Assembly (NCBI GenBank): GCA_042691655.1
Contig: CP170506.1
Coordinates: forward strand, 3,534,001-3,598,000
Direction of reading: 5' to 3'
DNA from: UBA695 sp042691655
GTDB lineage: Bacteria; Verrucomicrobiota; Verrucomicrobiia; Chthoniobacterales; Chthoniobacteraceae
Length of the DNA stretch: 64,000 bases
The translations under genes and the position numbers were made by a program. Of this stretch, positions 16,951 to 25,953 are shown one piece after another (position 1 is the first letter of the stretch; every line of letters begins with the position of its first letter). The notes below the pieces were generated by a model. The model was given only the letters and a program-made list of their open reading frames with translations. It searched no databases and had not been told where the DNA came from.

Positions 16951-16986
16951 GGTCAACAATAATAATGCACTTTTATGCACTGTGCA
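16951..16986 (-). promoter_or_regulatory. LacI-type operator and -35 box of the small TPR gene
   Basis: An exact TGCACTTTTATGCAC at 16966-16980, with a third TGCA at 16983-16986 spaced by 3 bp. On the minus strand, 9 bp after the dyad, comes TTGACC (16956-16951) as -35; a weak -10 TAACTT follows at 18 bp. The site also lies just past the stop of the LacI gene. Confidence 0.85.
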
Positions 16987-16988
16987 TT

Positions 16989-18086
16989 TTATTGCTTCGC
17001 CTTTTCCGCTTTTCTGACGCGTTTTAGGCTCGCAGGGGAGCTTCCCGTCGTCTCTCCTTCGCAAATCTGGCACCCGACCAAAATATGCTGCGGGGCGCTG
17101 AAACGCTTTTTTACAAGCTCCACCAAACGACGCATTCCCACAAAGCCAATTTCCCGGTAGGGAATCACGGCGGTGGTAATCTGCGGCATTCCCTTAGGTT
17201 TTTGAATGCCGTCGAACCCGGTGATCGAGGCGTGCTTGGGCACTTCGATATTCCGTTTTTTCAGCGCAGCAATCAAATCGTAGGCTTGATGGTCTGCGGC
17301 GCACACCCAAGCCGTCACCCCTTCCTGAATTCGATTGGCCACAAAATCATACCCCCCTTCCAAGTCGTCAAATAAGTTAGGCGCAACATTCGCCACGTTC
17401 TTGGGATTAAGCGACCAGTTCAAACGGGCAATCTTTTCCACATACGAACCGTAACGCCGAAACGACCAAACCGCCGGCACCTCGTATGCCTTGGTAAAAA
17501 AACCAATCTGCTTGTGTCCCAGGCGCACCAGTTGGTTCATCAACGACGCGATCCCCATATAGTGATCAACATCCACACAATTCCCAAATCGCGCATCATG
17601 CTGCTCAACCAGCGAAACCAGCGGAAAACGCACCGAAATCTCTTCAACGACACCTTGTGGGAACGGATAAATCAAAATAACGCCATCCCACTCGCGCTCG
17701 CTCAGCGCGGCGATGCACGAATACGATGTGCCGTCTAGAGATTGGTCCGCCGGGTCGACATAATGCAGCTCAAGCTTCGCGTTATGAAGCTGTGCGTATT
17801 CAGAAACCCCGGCATAGATTCCCTCGCCAGGACTCTGGTAATCCGGCCGGAAATATTCTTCCATTTTCGTACAAATCAGAACCCCTATAACCAAGGACTT
17901 GAGTCGCTTGGGTTTTGAGGGAGCCCTCATCTCCATGTGCTGGTAGCCCAACTGGGAAGCCAATTGGAAAACCTTCGCTCTCGTTACCGGACTGATCCCC
18001 GGATGGTTGGTAAAGCACCTGGAAACGGTAGTTCTAGAAATGTGGAGTTCTTCTGCAATAAACTGCTGGTTGACGCTACTAGTCAT
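16989..18086 (-). CDS. LacI-family transcriptional regulator, probable master regulator of the glucan locus
   Basis: 365 residues from the ATG at 18086, which directly precedes the DNA-binding part (an upstream ATG at 18134 would add 16 residues). The N-terminal LacI-type helix-turn-helix reads FIAEELHISRTTVSRCF, followed by GISPVTRAKVFQLASQLGYQ. The normal hinge motif (ARxLxxxxT with the minor-groove Leu) is absent and replaced by RAPSKPKRLKSL. The rest is a periplasmic-binding-protein-like sensor domain (VIGVLICTK; AWVCAADHQAYDLIAAL; SITGFDGI; TTAVIPYREIGFVGMRRLVEL). It lies in the middle of the locus, divergent from the GH operon across two operator copies. The effector is presumably a beta-glucan oligosaccharide. 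Confidence 0.88.
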   Translation of the reverse strand: MTSSVNQQFIAEELHISRTTVSRCFTNHPGISPVTRAKVFQLASQLGYQHMEMRAPSKPKRLKSLVIGVLICTKMEEYFRPDYQSPGEGIYAGVSEYAQLHNAKLELHYVDPADQSLDGTSYSCIAALSEREWDGVILIYPFPQGVVEEISVRFPLVSLVEQHDARFGNCVDVDHYMGIASLMNQLVRLGHKQIGFFTKAYEVPAVWSFRRYGSYVEKIARLNWSLNPKNVANVAPNLFDDLEGGYDFVANRIQEGVTAWVCAADHQAYDLIAALKKRNIEVPKHASITGFDGIQKPKGMPQITTAVIPYREIGFVGMRRLVELVKKRFSAPQHILVGCQICEGETTGSSPASLKRVRKAEKAKQ

Positions 18087-18119
18087 GATATTGGCCCGCT
18101 CGGGACTGTCCGACTTTAT

Positions 18120-18134
18120 CGCACAAATATGCAC
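18120..18134. promoter_or_regulatory. weak operator-like site at the LacI gene 5' end
   Basis: CGCACAAATATGCAC matches the 15-bp operator at 11 positions and keeps the right TGCA half exactly. It lies 34 bp upstream of the presumed LacI start and may serve autoregulation. Confidence 0.35.
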
Positions 18135-18220
18135 ACTTGTCCACTCCCGCGGCTTGAGAAAATCACTTTTCCTTAGTCGCTACACCCCGAAGAAGAAACA
18201 GTCCGTGGTGAAATTATTCT

Positions 18221-18235
18221 TGCACTTTTATGCAC
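18221..18235. promoter_or_regulatory. LacI-type operator, exact copy (divergent lacI / GH operon)
   Basis: Exact TGCACTTTTATGCAC in the 191-bp gap between the divergent LacI gene and the first GH gene. Preceded by T it also forms TTGCAC, a possible -35 for the plus-strand operon. Confidence 0.88.
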
Positions 18236-18240
18236 TAAGA

Positions 18241-18255
18241 TGCACTTTTGTGCAC
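18241..18255. promoter_or_regulatory. LacI-type operator, second copy in tandem
   Basis: TGCACTTTTGTGCAC differs from the consensus at one base and starts exactly 20 bp after the first copy, about two helical turns, so two dimers could bind on the same DNA face. It ends 22 bp before the ATG at 18278, where bound protein would block transcription of the GH operon. Confidence 0.85.
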
Positions 18256-18277
18256 GCTTAACCTCCAGTCCATCTTT

Positions 18278-19603
18278 ATGAAGTCTCCCCTAACCTCACT
18301 CGTCCGTCTGCTTTCATCAACTATAGTCACAGCTCTGCTTGTTCTGCCCGGCACTTCCTCCATGGCATACGCCGACGGGGCGGTGGTTAAGATATCGAAA
18401 GCGGTAGACGGCTCTTACCTTTTGCTTCGCAATGGCCAGCCCTTTTTCATCAAAGGCGCGGGCGGGTCTCAAAAGCTGGGCATGCTGGCTCAATACGGCG
18501 GCAATTCCATCCGGACCTGGGGCATCGAACAGATGGCCGACAAAATCGACGGAAAGCCCATCCTGGACCGCGCTCAGGAACTGGGCATCGCGGTAACCGT
18601 CGGCATCTGGATCGGTCACGAGCGGCATGGGTTCAACTACTCGGACCCGGTCCGTGTAAACCGGCAGCGCGAGGATGTCCGGCAGGCCGTTCGTAAATAT
18701 AAAGGCCACCCTGCCGTATTAATATGGGGGCTGGGAAATGAAATGGAAGGGCCGATGTCGGACGGAGCCGATCCCACCATCTGGAAGGAGCTCAACGTAC
18801 TTGCGGGCATTATCAAGGAAGAGGACCCGAATCATCCGGTAATGACGGTTATTGCCGGAGCATCCCCCTCCAAGGTCAAAGAAATTATTCAATACTACCC
18901 AAATATCGATATCTTGGGCGTCAACGCCTATTCCGGAGCATCGGGGGCGGGCAAAGCAGTAAAGGACGCAGGATGGAAGAAGCCGTTTGTGCTTACCGAA
19001 TTCGGTCCCCAGGGACACTGGGAGGTTTCCAAAACCAAATGGGGCGCCCCCATTGAACCGTCAAGCCGCGATAAGGCGGGGAGCTATTACGCAACACAAA
19101 CCGGCGTCATTGCCGATAGCAAAGATATTTGCCTGGGCTCCTATGTCTTCCTATGGGGACAAAAACAGGAAGTCACCTCAACTTGGTATGGCATGTTCCT
19201 GAAATCTGGAGAGAAGCTGCCGACTGTGGACGCAATGGTCCGCGCATGGACCGGTGCGTGGCCCGCAAATCGAGCCCCCAGGATCAGTAGTTTCACTTCA
19301 CCTCTTAAAGAGGCAACCGTTAAAGCAAATGAGACAACCTTTGCCGTTGTAAAGGCCGAGGACCCGGAGGGAGACCCGCTTCAATACGAATGGGCAGTTA
19401 CGGAAGAAAGCAAGGACCTCCAAGTGGGCGGAGACACCGAATCGGAACCCCCTTCGTTGCCTGAATGCATCCTCACCAGCGACGAAGGCAACGTAAACCT
19501 CCGGATTCCATCAAAACCCGGAGCGTATCGCCTCTTCGTCACCGTCCGTGATGGCAAGGGAAGCGCCAGTAAAGACAACATCCCATTCCAGGTAACCCAA
19601 TAG
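18278..19603 (+). CDS. secreted clan GH-A glycoside hydrolase, GH158-like endo-beta-1,3-glucanase candidate
   Basis: 441 residues. The ATG at 18278 starts a signal peptide (hydrophobic IVTALLVLPG, cut near MAYADG); an upstream ATG at 18248 lies in the operator. A TIM-barrel domain (about 35-335) has the clan GH-A hallmarks: WGLGNE with Glu155 as presumed acid/base and VLTEFGPQG with Glu241 as presumed nucleophile. An Ig-like C-terminal domain follows (about 340-441, APRISSFTS to IPFQVTQ). Barrel plus C-terminal Ig-like domain, with similar spacing of the two Glu, is what I recall for GH158 endo-beta-1,3-glucanases of Bacteroides and Victivallis; GH2-type or GH5 remain alternatives. First gene of the operator-controlled operon. 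Confidence 0.7.
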   Translation: MKSPLTSLVRLLSSTIVTALLVLPGTSSMAYADGAVVKISKAVDGSYLLLRNGQPFFIKGAGGSQKLGMLAQYGGNSIRTWGIEQMADKIDGKPILDRAQELGIAVTVGIWIGHERHGFNYSDPVRVNRQREDVRQAVRKYKGHPAVLIWGLGNEMEGPMSDGADPTIWKELNVLAGIIKEEDPNHPVMTVIAGASPSKVKEIIQYYPNIDILGVNAYSGASGAGKAVKDAGWKKPFVLTEFGPQGHWEVSKTKWGAPIEPSSRDKAGSYYATQTGVIADSKDICLGSYVFLWGQKQEVTSTWYGMFLKSGEKLPTVDAMVRAWTGAWPANRAPRISSFTSPLKEATVKANETTFAVVKAEDPEGDPLQYEWAVTEESKDLQVGGDTESEPPSLPECILTSDEGNVNLRIPSKPGAYRLFVTVRDGKGSASKDNIPFQVTQ

Positions 19604-19618
19604 ATTTAAGATTTCCTC

Positions 19619-22600
19619 ATGAACGCCGTCACTTCACCAACGGTCGCGCGCAATATGGAAACGGCGCAATCAGCCCCTCTTCATTCCATTGTTCTGACTA
19701 ATGCCGGGGGATTCGAGGCGCATCACGGAGAATCCTTCATCTGCATCCGTGGAGTGGATGCCCTTGATCCATTCTTAATCAGCCTGGTGAGCAATGGAGA
19801 CTATTGGGCTTTCGTGGGAAGCAACTCTCCTTTCACCGCCGGGCGGAGCGATCCCGATCAAGCCCTTTTCCCCTATCAGACCGTCGACAAGATTCTGCAA
19901 ACTCCAGACTCACAGGGGGTCCTCAGTTTGTTTCACATAGCTGGCATCGGCGGTTCCGTTTTGTGGGAGCCGTGGCAGACGCGGCAACCCGGCCACAACC
20001 TGGAGCGCAACCTCTACAAAAACGACTGCGGCACAGCGATTGTCTTTGAGGAAATCAATCACGACCTGGGGTTGCGCTTTTCGTGGAAACTAACAACATC
20101 CGAACAGTATGGATTGGTCCGCCAATGTCGGCTTGAAAACAGCTCCTCAACGCCCATTTCTATCCGCTATCTGGATGGATGGCATCGTCTGATCCCCCCC
20201 GGCGTCACCCAGGAAACCTATAGTCGATACAGCTATCTTGCGGCGGCGTACATGCGGCATGAACTCGACCAAACCCTCGGAATTTTCACGCTCTATTCAG
20301 GGGTCACAGACCGGGCGGAACCCAGTGAATCTCTCAAAGCAGCCTGCGCTTGGTCCCTTGGTCTCAACCATTCAGCGATTTTTCTCTCCACGCGGCAGAT
20401 TGCGATATTCCGCGAAAACGGCGACGTAACTGAAGAACGGGAAATCAAAGGCGAAATGGGCGCTTATCTCTGTACCGGAACGCTTGAACTCCAACCGCTC
20501 GCCGTATCCGAGTGGACCACCGTGGCGGCGACGGGCCTTGACCATCAAGCCCTGGTAAACCTTAAAACCCAACTGGCATCTCCAGAACGCCTCGCCAACG
20601 CGGTCCTCGATGATGCCCGGCACAACACGCTCGCCCTCAAGCGCCGGATCGCCGGTGGAGACGGCATCCAGGCAACCGCGGACCACGTTGCAAGCATCCA
20701 CCATTTCGCCAACGTGCTCTTCAATTCCATGCGTGGCGGAATTTTCCAGGATTCCTATAGGTTCCCCGCCTCTGATTTTTCAGACTTTCTCCGTGCCCGC
20801 AATTCAAACGTCCACAAACGCCATGAAGAATGGCTAACCCAGTTGCCGCCAACGCTGGATCTCCAAACGTTGCAGGCCAAAGCCAACGCGTGTGGAGACC
20901 CACAACTGCACCGCCTCGCCCGCGAATATCTTCCTCTTACATTTAGCCGCCGTCACGGAGACCCAAGCCGCCCGTGGAATCGGTTTTCCATCCACATCAA
21001 GGATGAAAACGGCACCCCTGTCTATTCATATCAAGGCAACTGGCGCGACATCTTTCAAAACTGGGAAAGCCTCGCCCAAAGTTATCCCGAGTTCCTGGAC
21101 GGAATGATCGCCGCATTCCTCAACGCTTCAACCGCGGACGGCTATAACCCCTACCGGATCACACGCAATGGAATCGACTGGGAAGTCTTCGACCCAAAAG
21201 ACCCTTGGAGCAACATCGGTTACTGGGGAGATCACCAGATTGTCTACCTGCTGCGTCTGCTGGAAAGCAAAGAGCGCGTCCAGCCCGGAGCGCTCCAGGC
21301 AGGGCTGAACGAATCAATCTATAGCTATGCGCAGGTTCCCTATGCAATCGGCTCGCTCAACTGCCTGCTAGCCGATCCGCATCACTCCATTATGTTCAAC
21401 GGAGCCCTCCATGAACAACTTATGGCGCGCGCCGAAAAAATCGGGAACGACGGGAAGCTGCAAACCGTGGAAAACGGGGAGGTGCGGCTGGTCACCCTTG
21501 CCGAAAAGCTACTGGTTCCCGTCCTTGTAAAACTCAGTAATTTCGTCCCGGGAGGCGGCGTCTGGCTCAACACTCAGCGCCCGGAATGGAACGACGCCAA
21601 CAACGCTCTGGCGGGGTGGGGGCTCTCCGTCGTTACCGTCGGCTACCTGCGCCGGTATTTGACCTTCCTGCGTTCTGTTTTTCCTACGGGGCCCGAGGAA
21701 AAAGTCTGCCTCTCGGCAAATGTCGCGGAACTGCTTTCCCGAATCACCTCGATTCTGAAATGCCAGGAATGTCAGGACAACCGGAAGCGTTACCTGACGC
21801 TGTTGGCCCTGGGCAATGCCGGCGCGGCGCATCGCCAAAGCGTTTACACGGGCGACAGATCGGAATCCACGCTAGTCCCAGCCCACATGGTGCATGAAAT
21901 GATCACCAACGCACTCGAAACGCTGGACACCACGCTTCGGGAAAATCGCCGGGCTGACGGCATGTACCATAGTTACCATACGCTGGGCCTTGGTGAGCTT
22001 TCAGCCTCGGTCAACCACCTGCAACTCATGCTCGAAGGGCAGGTCGCCATACTCAGTAGTGGATTGCTCTCGTCCGCTGAAACGATCTCACTGCTGGAAG
22101 CCCTTAGAAAAAGTGCCCTTTTCCGGGCGGACCAATATAGTTACCTGCTCTACCCCGACATGGAGGTCCCGCCGTTTCTTTCCCGGAACACATGCCCCCA
22201 GGATTGGATGCGGCAAACGCCCGAGTTGGCACGCAAATCCGCCAACGGAGACCGCAGCGTGGTCGTGATTGACTCGAACGGAGCCGCCCATTTCCAGGCC
22301 GCTCTGACCAACACCTCCGATCTCTCTGCTTTGCTTGATCGCCTTTCGTTGCAACCAGAGTGGAGCCAAATCGTCGAGCACGAACGCGCCGCCATTTTGA
22401 ACTTATGGGAGTCCGTTTTCCATCATAAGAAATTCACCGGCCGGAGCGGAGGCATGTTCGCATTCGAGGGGCTTGGCAGCATTTATTGGCACATGGTTGC
22501 CAAACTTCTAGTCGCAGTCCAGGAATCTTACTTCCGCGCGCTTCAGGCCAATGAGGGGCCTGCAACCATCTCGGCTTTGGCTGATGCCTATTACGATGTT

Positions 22601-23092
22601 CGTGCCGGGCTGGGGTTTACCAAAACCGCTAAAGTTTATGGGGCCTTTCCCACCGACCCTTACTCGCATACTCCCCGGCATCACGGCGCACAACAGCCCG
22701 GAATGACCGGGCAGGTCAAAGAAGAAATCCTAACCCGCATGGGCGAACTTGGGGTGTCCGTCGCCGGTGGACGCCTCCGGCTGGCCCCAAGCCTGTTGCG
22801 CCAATCCGAATTCAACCGCGAGCCGCACCCGTTTCATTATTTCGATTTACAGGGAAAAGAAAGCGTGTGGCAACTCCATGCCCACAGCTTGGCATTCACT
22901 TATTGTCAAACGCCGATCTGCTATCAACTTGGCACCGAACCCTTCCTCATCGTCGAACGCATTGGCAAAAGCCCCGAAACCATTCCAGGCAACACGCTAT
23001 CATCCTCCGACAGCCGGTCCATTTTCAAACGGGACGGATTCGTTCAAAAAATCATTGTCTCGATCCCCCAAAACCACCTCTACTCCAAGTAA
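19619..23092 (+). CDS. large cytoplasmic GH94/GH149/GH161-like protein, candidate beta-1,3-glucan phosphorylase
   Basis: 1157 residues without signal peptide. The N-terminal third is beta-rich (GGSVLWEPWQTRQPGHN, SIRYLDGWHRLIPPG), the centre is an (alpha/alpha)6-type barrel (DGYNPYRITRNGIDWEVFDP, SNIGYWGDHQIVYLLRLL). A PEWNDANNALAGWG segment (Pro655-Glu656-Trp657-Asn658-Asp659) resembles the DWND motif that carries the catalytic Asp of GH94-type inverting phosphorylases. Beta-1,3-glucan phosphorylases of GH149 and GH161 are similarly long and cytoplasmic. Such an enzyme would split imported laminari-oligosaccharides with phosphate to glucose 1-phosphate, and the operon supplies two sugar importers. 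The family is inferred; a GH63- or GH15-like amylase-type barrel is the alternative. Confidence 0.55.
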   Translation: MNAVTSPTVARNMETAQSAPLHSIVLTNAGGFEAHHGESFICIRGVDALDPFLISLVSNGDYWAFVGSNSPFTAGRSDPDQALFPYQTVDKILQTPDSQGVLSLFHIAGIGGSVLWEPWQTRQPGHNLERNLYKNDCGTAIVFEEINHDLGLRFSWKLTTSEQYGLVRQCRLENSSSTPISIRYLDGWHRLIPPGVTQETYSRYSYLAAAYMRHELDQTLGIFTLYSGVTDRAEPSESLKAACAWSLGLNHSAIFLSTRQIAIFRENGDVTEEREIKGEMGAYLCTGTLELQPLAVSEWTTVAATGLDHQALVNLKTQLASPERLANAVLDDARHNTLALKRRIAGGDGIQATADHVASIHHFANVLFNSMRGGIFQDSYRFPASDFSDFLRARNSNVHKRHEEWLTQLPPTLDLQTLQAKANACGDPQLHRLAREYLPLTFSRRHGDPSRPWNRFSIHIKDENGTPVYSYQGNWRDIFQNWESLAQSYPEFLDGMIAAFLNASTADGYNPYRITRNGIDWEVFDPKDPWSNIGYWGDHQIVYLLRLLESKERVQPGALQAGLNESIYSYAQVPYAIGSLNCLLADPHHSIMFNGALHEQLMARAEKIGNDGKLQTVENGEVRLVTLAEKLLVPVLVKLSNFVPGGGVWLNTQRPEWNDANNALAGWGLSVVTVGYLRRYLTFLRSVFPTGPEEKVCLSANVAELLSRITSILKCQECQDNRKRYLTLLALGNAGAAHRQSVYTGDRSESTLVPAHMVHEMITNALETLDTTLRENRRADGMYHSYHTLGLGELSASVNHLQLMLEGQVAILSSGLLSSAETISLLEALRKSALFRADQYSYLLYPDMEVPPFLSRNTCPQDWMRQTPELARKSANGDRSVVVIDSNGAAHFQAALTNTSDLSALLDRLSLQPEWSQIVEHERAAILNLWESVFHHKKFTGRSGGMFAFEGLGSIYWHMVAKLLVAVQESYFRALQANEGPATISALADAYYDVRAGLGFTKTAKVYGAFPTDPYSHTPRHHGAQQPGMTGQVKEEILTRMGELGVSVAGGRLRLAPSLLRQSEFNREPHPFHYFDLQGKESVWQLHAHSLAFTYCQTPICYQLGTEPFLIVERIGKSPETIPGNTLSSSDSRSIFKRDGFVQKIIVSIPQNHLYSK

Positions 23093-23110
23093 CTACAATT
23101 CCTCCCCCTT

Positions 23111-24517
23111 ATGTCGCGCCTCCTCCCTGGCATCGCCTGTGCCCTCCTGGTCCAAACCTCCGCCTCTTTTGCTAACGTTCGCGTCTTCGTAACCTCCCGG
23201 GACGGCGGCGAACGGTTGACCGAGAAGGAACCGGAACAACTGTTAAAGAAATCCGATCTCGGCCTGCCTTCTGTTTTCGTGGACCCAGCCAAACGGTTCC
23301 AAACCATCGAGGGAATCGGCGGCGCGTTCACCGAGGCCTCCGCCGTGACCCTGCGCAAAATGAGTCCCGACAACCAGCAACTCATTTTAAAAGCTTACTT
23401 CGATGCCAAAAGCGGAAACGCGTATTCGCTATGCCGCACCCATATCAATAGCTGCGACTTTGCAATGGGAAACTACGCCTACAGCGAAACTCCCAACGAC
23501 AAGGATCTGGCCCATTTTTCCATCGAACGAGACCGCCAGGCGCTCATCCCGATGATCCAAGCGGCGCTCAAGATCAGCCAAACGCCCTTCAAACTTTTCG
23601 CCTCCCCCTGGAGCCCCCCCGCGTGGATGAAGACGAACGGTGAAATGAATAACGGCGGCAGTTTGAAAGCAGAGTGCCGGGACGCTTGGGCTCGCTACTA
23701 TGTGCGCTATATCCAGGAGTACCAAAAAGAAGGCATCCCCATTTGGGCTCTCACGGTGCAAAACGAACCTGCGGCCCAGCAGCGGTGGGACTCCTGTCTA
23801 TATTCGGCGGAAGAGGAACGCGATTTCGTCCGCGATCACCTCGGCCCCACCTTGGAAAAAGCGGGCCTCGGCCAAGTCAAACTGATGATCTGGGATCACA
23901 ATCGCGACCTGATCGTCGAACGCGCGGCGGTCGCCTACGCAGACCCCAAAGCCTCAAAATACATCTGGGGAACGGCCTACCATTGGTACGGTGACGACAA
24001 ATTCGAGAACCTTCAACTGCACCACGATGCCTGGCCGGATAAAAAACTCTTCTTTTCCGAAGGGTGCCAGGAAAGCGGACCACATACCGGCGACTGGAAG
24101 ATGGGCGAACGCTACGGCCGGTCGATAATTTCCGATTTCAGCCGCTGGGCCGTGGCCTGGACGGACTGGAATCTTCTCCTTGACGAAACAGGCGGCCCCA
24201 ACCACGTCAACAACCTATGCAGCGCCCCCATTCTGGCCGATACGGAACACGACCGGATCTTATTTCAAAGCTCTTACTACTACATCGGCCACTTTTCCCG
24301 CTTTGTGAAGCCCGGAGCGCAGCGGCTCCTTTGCGCGACCAACCGCGAGAACCTTGAAGCCACCGCCTTCGCGAACCCCGATGGATCCATGGCCGTGGTC
24401 GTGTTGAACCGAACGGACGACGCACTCCGATTTGCTTTGAATACCCCGGATTCCGCCACCCCCTTCAAAGTACCGGCTCACTCAATCTCCACCTACGTCA
24501 TCACCGCGGACAAATAG
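23111..24517 (+). CDS. secreted GH30 beta-glucanase (glucosylceramidase / beta-1,6-glucanase type)
   Basis: 468 residues with a short signal peptide (MSRLLPGIACALLVQT, cut near SFANV). GH30 hallmarks are in place: FQTIEGIGGAFTEASA, SPWSPPAWMKTNGEMNNGG, ALTVQNEP with Glu219 as acid/base and FFSEGCQES with Glu317 as nucleophile, then a C-terminal beta-sandwich ending ISTYVI. GH30 members of this type cleave beta-1,6-glucan or glucosides, which suits removal of the beta-1,6 branches of laminarin or fungal glucan before beta-1,3 cleavage. It lies 18 bp after the phosphorylase-like gene and 2 bp before the symporter. Confidence 0.92.
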   Translation: MSRLLPGIACALLVQTSASFANVRVFVTSRDGGERLTEKEPEQLLKKSDLGLPSVFVDPAKRFQTIEGIGGAFTEASAVTLRKMSPDNQQLILKAYFDAKSGNAYSLCRTHINSCDFAMGNYAYSETPNDKDLAHFSIERDRQALIPMIQAALKISQTPFKLFASPWSPPAWMKTNGEMNNGGSLKAECRDAWARYYVRYIQEYQKEGIPIWALTVQNEPAAQQRWDSCLYSAEEERDFVRDHLGPTLEKAGLGQVKLMIWDHNRDLIVERAAVAYADPKASKYIWGTAYHWYGDDKFENLQLHHDAWPDKKLFFSEGCQESGPHTGDWKMGERYGRSIISDFSRWAVAWTDWNLLLDETGGPNHVNNLCSAPILADTEHDRILFQSSYYYIGHFSRFVKPGAQRLLCATNRENLEATAFANPDGSMAVVVLNRTDDALRFALNTPDSATPFKVPAHSISTYVITADK

Positions 24518-24519
24518 CC

Positions 24520-25875
24520 ATGAAACTCTCTTTCGCAGAGAAGGTCGGCTACGGTTTGGGCGACACGGCGAGCAACTTTGTGTGGGGAACGATGATGTCG
24601 TTTCTCATGTATTACTACACCGATATTTTCGGGATCACCGCGGCAGCCGTGGGCACGTTGTTTCTATTCGCCCGAGCGGGAGACGGAGCCGTCGACTTCA
24701 TCATGGGGGCCATTGCGGATCGCACCCGGACCCGGTGGGGAAAATTCCGCCCCTACCTGCTTTGGATGTGCCTTCCCCTAGCCTTCTCGTTCTTCATCAC
24801 ATTCACCACGCCGCCGTTCACCATGAACGGAAAGATTATCTATGCATGGGTCACTTACAACCTCTTGATGATATTCTACACGGCAATCAATATACCCTAC
24901 TCTGCTCTTTCGGGAGTGATGACGGATGATCCGCTGGACCGCACCAGCCTGAATTCCTACCGGATGGCGCTCGCGCAGATCGGGGCGCTGATCGTCAATG
25001 CTAGCACGCTTCCTCTAATCGCCTATTTTGGGCACGGCAATGCCGCCCATGGCTATCAGATCACGGTCGCTCTGTTTTGCGTGGCGGCGGTTGCGCTGTT
25101 TCTCGTCACCTTTTTGACAACCCGGGAACGGATCTCGCCGCCGCCATCCCAAAAAACCAAGATAAAAGACGATTTGATGACCCTCTTCGGCAACCGCCAT
25201 TGGGTCGTCATGTTTGTCACCGGGATCACTAACCTGACCTTCGTCATCGCACGGTGCAGCGCGGGGATGTACTATTTCAAATATTGCATGAAGATGAGTG
25301 ACAGCCAGATAAGCAGCTATCTTGTCTTCGGCAGCCTTTCCTTCATCGTCGGAGCTTGCCTTACCCGCTGGGTTGTCAAAGCTCTCGGGAAGAAGAACGC
25401 GTTCATTGTCACCATGGCTGGCGCAGGCCTGACCGCCATTCCTTTGTTCTGGATCGCACCGGGTCAGTTGCCGCTTCTCTACCTTTGCCAGTTCCTGGGA
25501 AGTGTCGTTGGAGGCATGAATGCCACACTTTATTGGGCGATGATTGCGGACACGGCGGACTTCTCGGAATGGAAATTCCACACCCGCACCACGGGGATCG
25601 TTTTCTCCGCCACCACGTGTTCGCAAAAAGTCGGGATGGGCATCGGCGGCGCTTTTGCCGGGATGCTTCTCTCTCACTTCGGCTATGTGGCCAACGTGGC
25701 GCAGACCTCATCGGCTCTCTACGGCATTTTGCTGCTTTCCAGCTTGATTCCCGCTGCCGGATCGCTGTTCCTGGCCGCGTTTTTCAGCTTCTACGGCTTA
25801 ACCGAAGATTTCTGTTCGAAAATGCGCGCAGAGCTCAACCAGCGCCGGGAGCAAAGACAAGCCATCACCTCCTAG
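24520..25875 (+). CDS. GPH-family sugar:cation symporter (MelB-like)
   Basis: 451 residues with about 12 membrane helices. The family start EKVGYGLGDTASNFVWG, FARAGDGAVDFIMGAIADRTRTRWGKFRPYL in the first cytoplasmic loop and NIPYSALSGVMTDDP are diagnostic. It imports glycosides or oligosaccharides with H+ or Na+ across the inner membrane; here presumably glucan-derived oligosaccharides for the cytoplasmic phosphorylase-like enzyme. It starts 2 bp after the GH30 stop and is in the same operon. Confidence 0.95.
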   Translation: MKLSFAEKVGYGLGDTASNFVWGTMMSFLMYYYTDIFGITAAAVGTLFLFARAGDGAVDFIMGAIADRTRTRWGKFRPYLLWMCLPLAFSFFITFTTPPFTMNGKIIYAWVTYNLLMIFYTAINIPYSALSGVMTDDPLDRTSLNSYRMALAQIGALIVNASTLPLIAYFGHGNAAHGYQITVALFCVAAVALFLVTFLTTRERISPPPSQKTKIKDDLMTLFGNRHWVVMFVTGITNLTFVIARCSAGMYYFKYCMKMSDSQISSYLVFGSLSFIVGACLTRWVVKALGKKNAFIVTMAGAGLTAIPLFWIAPGQLPLLYLCQFLGSVVGGMNATLYWAMIADTADFSEWKFHTRTTGIVFSATTCSQKVGMGIGGAFAGMLLSHFGYVANVAQTSSALYGILLLSSLIPAAGSLFLAAFFSFYGLTEDFCSKMRAELNQRREQRQAITS

Positions 25876-25953
25876 CAGTCTGCCAAGAAAGCCCTCTTTC
25901 AGACCTTCACAGGGCCTAGCCTCGTGAAGCCACCCCCTAATGTTCCAATTTTT

